Part shown: one piece after another, positions 58,941 to 64,000 of the stretch | Layout: the number at the start of each line of letters is the position of its first letter | Numbering within the stretch: the first letter of the stretch is position 1 | Assembly (NCBI RefSeq): GCF_000967865.1 | Contig: NZ_JXRU01000033.1 | Coordinates: forward strand, 1-64,000 | Length of the DNA: 64,000 bases | Source of the DNA: Microbacterium sp. SA39 | Lineage (GTDB): Bacteria > Actinomycetota > Actinomycetes > Actinomycetales > Microbacteriaceae | Direction: 5' to 3' | Program-made: the position numbers and the translations under genes | Notes under the pieces: generated by a model | Seen by the model: only the letters and a program-made list of their open reading frames with translations | The model's database searches: none | What the model was told of the DNA's origin: nothing

Positions 58941-59662
58941 GCTGTCACCTCGACTTCGGGCGCGGGTGCCCCGACGAAACCGGACGGGCGACCCGAGTCA
59001 TCGACGATCTCCCCGTCGCGGATACGGATCTGCCGCGGCATCCGGTCGGCGAGCTCCTGATCGTGGGTGATGACGACGACCGTGGTGCCGGCCCGATTGA
59101 GCTCTTTCAAGATCTCGACGACCGCGGCGCCCGACCTGCTGTCCAGGCTGCCCGTCGGTTCATCCGCGAGCAGGAGCGCAGGCTCTCCGACGACCGCGCG
59201 CGCGATGGCGACGCGCTGCCGCTCGCCGCCGGAGAGCTGACGCGGCTGATGGCGAAGGCGGTGCCCCAACCCCACTCGCTCCAGAGCCACCGCCGCACGC
59301 CTGCGGCGCGCAGCCGGAGCCGTGCCTGTGTACAGGAGTCCGGTCGCGACGTTGTCGATGGCGGTCACGCCGTCGGAGAGATGGAACTGCTGGAAGACGA
59401 ATCCGATGGTGTGCGCGCGGAGCGCCGACAGCTGGGAATCCCCCAGGTCGGCGACGTCGTATCCCGCGATCCGGGTTCGGCCGGAACTCGCCCTGTCGAG
59501 GGTGCCCATGAGGTTGAGGAGGGTCGACTTACCCGACCCGCTGGGGCCGACGATCGCCACCATCTCGCCCCGATCTATCCGGAGATCCACCCCGCGCAGC
59601 GCCAGCGTGGGGGGCGACCCGTAGGAACGGGTCACCCCCGTCAGCTCGATCACGGCGGTCAT
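58937..59662 (-). CDS. MacB/LolD-type ABC ATPase
   Basis: A 241-residue ATPase with Walker [22 protein letters not shown], the LolD/MacB words [12 protein letters not shown] and [16 protein letters not shown], signature [32 protein letters not shown] and switch [13 protein letters not shown]. These mark the FtsX-partner class. Coupled by ATGA overlap on both sides. Confidence 0.94.
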   Translation of the reverse strand: MTAVIELTGVTRSYGSPPTLALRGVDLRIDRGEMVAIVGPSGSGKSTLLNLMGTLDRASSGRTRIAGYDVADLGDSQLSALRAHTIGFVFQQFHLSDGVTAIDNVATGLLYTGTAPAARRRRAAVALERVGLGHRLRHQPRQLSGGERQRVAIARAVVGEPALLLADEPTGSLDSRSGAAVVEILKELNRAGTTVVVITHDQELADRMPRQIRIRDGEIVDDSGRPSGFVGAPAPEVEVTA

Positions 59663-60822
59663 TTCGCCACCGCCACGGTGTCGCCCTCGGCGAGGTCGCC
59701 TCCGACGATCTCCACCATGCCATCCGCGAACTTGCCGAGCTCGACCGTGACGATCTCGGTCTTACCGTCCACGACGCGCTCGACCGCCGATTCGCCGCCC
59801 GGCTGCGCGAGCAGCGCGGTGACGGGCACGAGCAGCACGCTCTCGGCGATGACGTTCACCAGCGTCACGCTGACGCTGACGGTGTCGAAAGCCGCCGCGA
59901 CGGCGGGGTCATCGAGCACGATCGTGAGCGGGAGCTTGAGCGTCTTGCCACCGTTGTCGGTGTCCCGTTCCACGGGCGCTCCGACAGCGGTCACGGTGCC
60001 GACTGCGACGGTGCCGTCTGGAAGCCGCACATCGACCTTGGCACCGACGGGGGCGTTGGCCGCCAGGTCCGGATCGATGTCGACGGCGGCCTCCTTGGTT
60101 CCGTCGGAGACCTTGAGGACCACTCCGCCGGCGGGGCTGCCGACGTTGGCGACAGCGTCGTGAACCCGAACGTCCGCCGGGGAGAACACGATCCGCCCCA
60201 GCTCGATGCGACCCGACTCCTCGAGACCGAGCGACTTCTGCCACTTCCTGATCGCGACGATCGTCGACCATCGGAACTCATCGTCCGGAGCCCGGTCGAA
60301 GAACCCGAGGGCCTGGAGGTTGGTCTCGAGCTGGCGGATGTCCTCGCCATCTGCCATGCCCTCCGCGAACTCGCGCCACACCGGCAGTTCTCCGAGCATC
60401 AGCAGGACAGGGGTGTCGTCGACGCGGAAGAGTTCTTGGCCGCGCCCGACGACGGTACCCGGCGCCGGAACGCCCGTGACAGTGCCCGCGAGGGGTGACC
60501 CGAGGTCGCGGAGGTTCCGGAACTCGAGCTTTCCCGTCGCACGAACCTGCTCGGTCAGATCGCCCACACTCACCGTCGCGGTCTCCGTCGGCGGCTTCTT
60601 CTGCTCTTCACTGGCGTCGGCGGGGGGACGTGTCAACAGGATGGTCGCGGCGACGGCGACCACGAGCACAAGGGCCGTCGCCGCGATGACCCATCCGCGT
60701 CGGCCGCGGCCCGACGAGATGCCCTGGTCCTCGTCGACGATGTCGTCCGTCGGCCCGAGAACCGTGTCCGGGTCATCTGCGTCGGCATCCTTCTTCCTCA
60801 GGATGCGGAATGAGGGTTTCAT
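59659..60822 (-). CDS. Export adaptor (HlyD/MacA-like) with peptidoglycan-binding-like domain
   Basis: A 387-residue membrane-anchored protein. A cytoplasmic acidic stretch (40 residues) precedes one helix (GWVIAATALVLVVAVAATILL). Then a barrel-sandwich adaptor part (VSVGDLTEQVRATGKLEF), a peptidoglycan-binding-like module (IRQLETNLQALGFFDRAPDDEF and IRKWQKSLGLEESG), and a beta-barrel end. Such proteins link MacB-type permeases to the envelope. Overlaps lipoprotein and ATPase genes by ATGA. Confidence 0.88.
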   Translation of the reverse strand: MKPSFRILRKKDADADDPDTVLGPTDDIVDEDQGISSGRGRRGWVIAATALVLVVAVAATILLTRPPADASEEQKKPPTETATVSVGDLTEQVRATGKLEFRNLRDLGSPLAGTVTGVPAPGTVVGRGQELFRVDDTPVLLMLGELPVWREFAEGMADGEDIRQLETNLQALGFFDRAPDDEFRWSTIVAIRKWQKSLGLEESGRIELGRIVFSPADVRVHDAVANVGSPAGGVVLKVSDGTKEAAVDIDPDLAANAPVGAKVDVRLPDGTVAVGTVTAVGAPVERDTDNGGKTLKLPLTIVLDDPAVAAAFDTVSVSVTLVNVIAESVLLVPVTALLAQPGGESAVERVVDGKTEIVTVELGKFADGMVEIVGGDLAEGDTVAVAK

Positions 60823-61349
60823 CCCTCGGCTCCGGCGAAATCAGCCTCGACGAAGCACGCGTCCATATCGGCCGGGTCGTAGTCTCCTTGGGGCATGCCG
60901 GGGGCCGTTCCCGGAGGGCCGGGCTCGGGGTCCGGGAAGTCGTATCCGGCATCGCGCATGCACTTCGCGAAGACGAGCATCATCTCGTTCATCTCCTCAT
61001 CCGACGGCATGTCGTCGCGGGTCGGCGGATCGCCGAGCTTCTCGTCGCACACTTCGCGCGCGTCGTCCATCGCAGCGATGTCGGCGTCGCTGGGAGGTTC
61101 CGGCGCCGTCTCTTCTTCCCCGCCGCCGGTTTCGCCGGCCTTGGCCATGAACTTGGAGAGATCGACTCCCTCGTCTTTCATGCACGTCTCCCAGTCGAGC
61201 TGCCAGTCCTCGAAGGCCTGGTCCTGGCTGGCGCTGTCGAGCTCGGGGGTCTTGTCTGCGGCATCGGGCGTGGGGGCGCAGGCGGCGAGTCCGCCTACGA
61301 GCGCCAGGCCGGCGAGGAAGATCAGGCCGCGGTTGCGTGTGATTCGCAT
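60819..61349 (-). CDS. Lipoprotein with duplicated cysteine modules
   Basis: A 176-residue secreted lipoprotein. Signal peptide ends in LAAC24. The mature part carries two similar modules: WETCMKDEGVD (Cys56) with a later Cys101, and FAKCMRDAGYDFPDP (Cys130) with a later Cys165. Each gives one Cys pair, so two disulfides are plausible. The linkers are acidic and Pro/Gly rich. First gene of the operon, next to the adaptor. I do not recognise a named family, though Cys-Met-Arg-Asp/Glu motifs appear in actinobacterial lipoproteins beside MacAB-like genes. It may guide or scavenge the exported compound. Confidence 0.75.
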   Translation of the reverse strand: MRITRNRGLIFLAGLALVGGLAACAPTPDAADKTPELDSASQDQAFEDWQLDWETCMKDEGVDLSKFMAKAGETGGGEEETAPEPPSDADIAAMDDAREVCDEKLGDPPTRDDMPSDEEMNEMMLVFAKCMRDAGYDFPDPEPGPPGTAPGMPQGDYDPADMDACFVEADFAGAEG

Positions 61350-61419
61350 CAGGTGTCCTTTCGGTGTTCCCTCGCGCTGAGGGGTGTGACCAGTTCACGA
61401 GAGCCGCGGTCGCAGGAGG

Positions 61420-61437
61420 GTAAAGGGATCCCTTTAC
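61420..61437. promoter_or_regulatory. 18-bp perfect palindrome between export operon and two-component genes
   Basis: GTAAAGGGATCCCTTTAC sits in the 143-bp divergent gap, 71 bp from the lipoprotein start and 56 bp from the response-regulator start. A strong candidate operator, bound by the adjacent response regulator or by another regulator. Confidence 0.7.
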
Positions 61438-61492
61438 ATTCCGCGAACCTGCATAGTGATTGCATGAGGGCTGAGGGTGAGGAGAGCTCGAG

Positions 61493-62158
61493 ATGCGAGT
61501 CCTGGTTGTAGAAGACGAGAGGTACCTGGCGGAGGCGATCCACGCCCGGCTGGCACAGGAGGCGATCTCCGCGGACATCGTGGGCGACGGCGCCTCGGCG
61601 CTCGAATCCGTCGCCCACACCGAGTACGACGTGGTCCTCCTCGATCGCGACATCCCCCTCGTCCACGGAGACGAGGTCTGCCGGCAGCTGGCTCAGCACG
61701 GCGACCGACCTGCGATCCTCATGCTGACGGCGGCACGGATGCTGAACGACAAGGTCGACGGGCTGACGCTGGGCGCCGACGACTATCTGGCGAAGCCGTT
61801 CGAGTTCCCCGAGTTGATCGCGCGTCTGCGCGCGCTGAGCCGTCGCCGGTTCAGTGCCCTTCCGCCCGCTCTGGAGGTCGGTGATCTGCGCCTCGACCCG
61901 ATGCGTCGAGAGGTGACGCGTTCCGGCCACTTCGTGACGCTCACCCGCAAGGAGTTCGCCGTCCTCGAGGTCCTGATGCGCGAACCGGGCGTCGTGGTGA
62001 GCGCGGAACGCCTGCTCGAGAAGGCCTGGGACGAGAACGCCAATCCGTTCACGAACTCCGTCAAGGTGACCATCAGCACGCTGCGACGGAAGCTGGGGGA
62101 ACCGGGCGTGATCGAGACCCTGTCCGGCGCCGGCTACGTGATCGGACGGATGGGCTAG
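61493..62158 (+). CDS. OmpR family response regulator
   Basis: A 221-residue regulator. The receiver has VVEDERYLAEA with acidic pocket, phospho-acceptor Asp51 in VVLLDRDIPL, Thr in MLTAARM and the Lys in YLAKPFEF. The C-terminal winged helix (from about 128) shows LTRKEFAVLEVLMREPGVVVS and VKVTISTLRRKLGE. GGTGAGGAG lies upstream of the ATG. Directly followed by its kinase gene with no gap. Confidence 0.94.
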   Translation: MRVLVVEDERYLAEAIHARLAQEAISADIVGDGASALESVAHTEYDVVLLDRDIPLVHGDEVCRQLAQHGDRPAILMLTAARMLNDKVDGLTLGADDYLAKPFEFPELIARLRALSRRRFSALPPALEVGDLRLDPMRREVTRSGHFVTLTRKEFAVLEVLMREPGVVVSAERLLEKAWDENANPFTNSVKVTISTLRRKLGEPGVIETLSGAGYVIGRMG

Positions 62159-63367
62159 ATGTCGACCGCATCTGCACACGACGCCTCACCCGCGGACCGC
62201 CCCCGGATCACCGTCGAAGGATTCCGGCTCACGCTCCGCACTCGCCTCGCCCTCACCTATGCCGGGCTTCTCACGCTAGCCGGAGCCCTGATGATGCTCG
62301 TGGTCTACATCGTCGTCGGCTTCCTCCCCACCTACGCGTTCTCCACACCGGCGACAGCTGTCACGCCCACGTCCGAGATCACACGGCAGTCCGAGGTCGG
62401 CATCGATTCGACGGCCGCCGTGCCCGGTTTCGTGCTCACGTCCAGCAGTGACGTGCAGACGTTGATCCTGGTGATCGCGGTCATTCTCCTGGTACTGCTC
62501 GCCTGCGGCGGAGGATGGGCCGGGTGGACGCTGGCCGGTCGGATGCTCCGACCGCTGCAGGAGGTCAACGCCGCAGCACATCGGGCGGCGCGCGGGCACC
62601 TCGACCATCGGATCGTGTTGACCGGCCCTCGAGACGAGCTCACCGATCTGGCGGACACCTTCGATGAGATGCTCGACGGTCTTGAGCGCTCGTTCGGCAC
62701 GTATCGGCGATTCGCGGCCAATGCGTCGCACGAGCTGCGCACGCCTCTCGCCACGACACGGGCGATGCTGGATGTCGCGCTGGCCGGTGCGGATCCGGGA
62801 GAGCGTCCGCTGCTGGAGAGACTGCGCGAGACGAACGAACGGAGCATCGACACCGTCGAGGCGCTGCTGGACCTTTCCGAGGTCGAGGCCTCGACGACCG
62901 AGCACGGGATCGTCGCGCTCGAGCAGGTGGCCACGTATGTGCTGACGGATGCCGCGCCCGAGGCGGACGACGCCGGAGTACGAATCGACTATCGGCTGTC
63001 CGCCGCAGCCGTCGCGGGAGACGGGGCACTGCTCAGACACCTTGTGTCGAATCTCGTCCTGAACGGCATCCGTCACAACCACGTCGGCGGTTGGCTGACG
63101 GTGACGACGTCCCAGCGTCCGGGGCACGGAGCGGAACTGCGCGTCGCGAACTCGGGAGCGCTCGTTTCGGAGGCCGACCTGGAGACGCTCACCGACCCGT
63201 TCTTCCGGGCACGCGGCCGCTCGGCGGACTCCACCTCGCGAGGCCGCGGGCTCGGTCTGTCGATCGTGAAGGCCATCGCCGACCGGCATGGCGCGACCCT
63301 CGAGTTCGAGGCGAGGAGTGAAGGCGGGCTCGTCACCGTCGTCACTTTCCCTCGCGCTCCGGAATGA
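62159..63367 (+). CDS. Sensor histidine kinase
   Basis: A 402-residue kinase of the HPK family. Two helices (about 25-55 and 98-120) flank an extracytoplasmic loop of 45 residues. HAMP region (GRMLRPLQEVNAAAHRAARGHL), then the H-box with His191 in ANASHELRTPLATTRAM, N-box region LVSNLVLNGIRHNHVGG and G-box GRGLGLSIVKAIADRHGA. It starts right after the response regulator stop. With the divergent export operon it likely senses a compound that operon handles. Confidence 0.94.
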   Translation: MSTASAHDASPADRPRITVEGFRLTLRTRLALTYAGLLTLAGALMMLVVYIVVGFLPTYAFSTPATAVTPTSEITRQSEVGIDSTAAVPGFVLTSSSDVQTLILVIAVILLVLLACGGGWAGWTLAGRMLRPLQEVNAAAHRAARGHLDHRIVLTGPRDELTDLADTFDEMLDGLERSFGTYRRFAANASHELRTPLATTRAMLDVALAGADPGERPLLERLRETNERSIDTVEALLDLSEVEASTTEHGIVALEQVATYVLTDAAPEADDAGVRIDYRLSAAAVAGDGALLRHLVSNLVLNGIRHNHVGGWLTVTTSQRPGHGAELRVANSGALVSEADLETLTDPFFRARGRSADSTSRGRGLGLSIVKAIADRHGATLEFEARSEGGLVTVVTFPRAPE

Positions 63368-63403
63368 GTGACCGCCACCCCGCGACGAAGCCGTCCACGA
63401 CAC

Positions 63404-63468
63404 CGTGAGGATTCCGTGAGGGTCATCCACACACCCGTAGGGATTTCGTGAGGATGGCGTGAGGATGC
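63404..63468. promoter_or_regulatory. Two pairs of 11-bp direct repeats, OmpR-type sites
   Basis: CGTGAGGATTC (63404-63414) and CGTGAGGGTCA (63415-63425) form one pair. CGTGAGGATGG (63447-63457) and CGTGAGGATGC (63458-63468) form the second, 43 bp on. Phase-11 tandem copies of a directed word are typical of OmpR-class response-regulator binding. The second pair ends 12 bp before TAGTGT (63481-63486), about where an activator would touch -35. Confidence 0.65.
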
Positions 63469-63494
63469 CGTCTGCAGGCGTAGTGTCGCCGGAC

Positions 63495-64000
63495 GTGTCA
63501 GACGAAATCAGAGACAGCGTAGAAGGCCCGCCGCGCGCCAAGCGGATCCTGATCGGTGACCCGCTGACGAGTGCGCAGGTCGAGGATCAGCTGCTCCCGA
63601 AGAAGATGGCGCTGCCGATCTTCGCCTCGGATGCACTGAGTTCCGTGGCGTACGCGCCGCAGGAGCTCGTGATGATCCTGCTGATCGGCGGACTCACGTT
63701 CCTGTCGTTCACTCCGATGGTCGCGGCCGCGGTCGTGCTGCTGCTCATCGTCGTCGTGCTCAGCTATCGGCAGCTCATCAAGGCCTACCCCTCCGGCGGT
63801 GGCGACTACGAGGTCGCCTCGAAGAATCTCGGCGAGATCCCCGGCGTGATCGTCGCCGCGGCGCTCCTCGTCGACTACGTGCTGACCGTTGCCGTGTCGG
63901 TCGCCTCGGGTGTCGACAACATCATCTCGGCCGTGCCCGGGCTCGACCCGCTGCGAGTGGAACTGGCCGTGGGCTTCGTCATCCTGATCATCATCGTGAA
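63495..64000 (+). CDS. APC-superfamily permease, start only (runs off window)
   Basis: The first 168 residues of a membrane transporter. The frame opens MSDEIRDSVEGPPRAKR and shows ALPIFASDALSSVAYAPQE followed by helix 1, YRQLIKAYPSGGGDYEVASKNLGE, then helices VIVAAALLVDYVLTVAVSVASG. This is the pattern of APC-family amino-acid or potassium permeases. GTG 63495 is chosen from the frame; TAGTGT at 63481-63486 is 8 nt away. Cut off by the window edge. Confidence 0.85.
   Translation, partial: MSDEIRDSVEGPPRAKRILIGDPLTSAQVEDQLLPKKMALPIFASDALSSVAYAPQELVMILLIGGLTFLSFTPMVAAAVVLLLIVVVLSYRQLIKAYPSGGGDYEVASKNLGEIPGVIVAAALLVDYVLTVAVSVASGVDNIISAVPGLDPLRVELAVGFVILIIIV

Overview
The window looks like a chromosomal stretch of a high-GC actinobacterium of the family Microbacteriaceae, most likely a Microbacterium. 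The signs are GC-rich third codon positions throughout, GTG starts, tight operons with 4-nt ATGA overlaps, many genes whose start codon sits 6-7 nt behind a TANNNT hexamer (a leaderless-mRNA signature), a Streptomyces-type CebR operator, and housekeeping genes (purC, apt, purS, purQ, a small RelA/SpoT enzyme) scattered among catabolic and accessory modules. I saw no phage, insertion sequence, CRISPR array, rRNA or tRNA, and no gene-free stretch longer than about 300 bases.

Layout. 0.1-3.4 kb: a polar amino-acid ABC transporter (ATPase plus fused binding protein/permease), a GNAT acetyltransferase and a DUF4160/DUF2442 pair. 3.6-5.8 kb: a 14-helix MFS exporter with its PadR repressor and a clear operator. 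5.9-8.9 kb: purC, a vapBC toxin-antitoxin pair and a uracil/xanthine permease. 9.1-15.2 kb: a 5-oxoproline operon (NRAMP-like carrier, pxpA, fused pxpBC, biotin carboxylase-BCCP) with a divergent GntR regulator. 15.2-22.1 kb: a TetR regulator, then the cellobiose locus (cebR, bglC, cebG, cebF, cebE) with two exact CebR boxes. 22.3-26.9 kb: apt, purSQ, a secreted protein of unknown role, an SDR and a DUF1761 protein. 27.0-37.5 kb: a GH13 alpha-glucosidase, then an Opp/Dpp-type ABC transporter translationally coupled to a GH3 beta-glucosidase, under a divergent TetR. 37.6-39.7 kb: an M20 peptidase, a small Cys-rich protein and parDE. 39.7-44.8 kb: modABC with a Mop-type regulator, an MFS exporter and a CGNR zinc-finger regulator. 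45.0-46.3 kb: hicAB and an SDR. 46.4-55.4 kb: molybdenum cofactor synthesis (moeB, moeA, moaC, moaD, moaE, mog), a membrane-anchored sulfite-oxidase-fold protein, fdhD and an FdhF/YdeP-type molybdoenzyme. 55.5-64 kb: Fic protein, small alarmone synthetase, a MacAB-like export operon with a cysteine-module lipoprotein, a divergent two-component system and the start of an APC-family permease.

The main working units are these. Cellobiose and beta-oligosaccharide use has two import systems, each with its own cytoplasmic beta-glucosidase (GH1 with CebEFG, GH3 with the Opp-type carrier). Molybdenum use runs from molybdate import and sensing to cofactor synthesis and two molybdoenzymes. Pyroglutamate use combines an atypical carrier with PxpABC and a biotin carboxylase. 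The export operon and two-component system share a perfect palindrome between them.

Most of the novelty is between the genes. A dispersed repeat forms inverted pairs exactly between a binding-protein gene and the downstream transporter genes in two unrelated ABC operons. A family of about 80-nt double-stem elements includes two copies in the molybdenum region whose inner stems differ but stay paired. Perfect operator palindromes lie in front of most local regulators.
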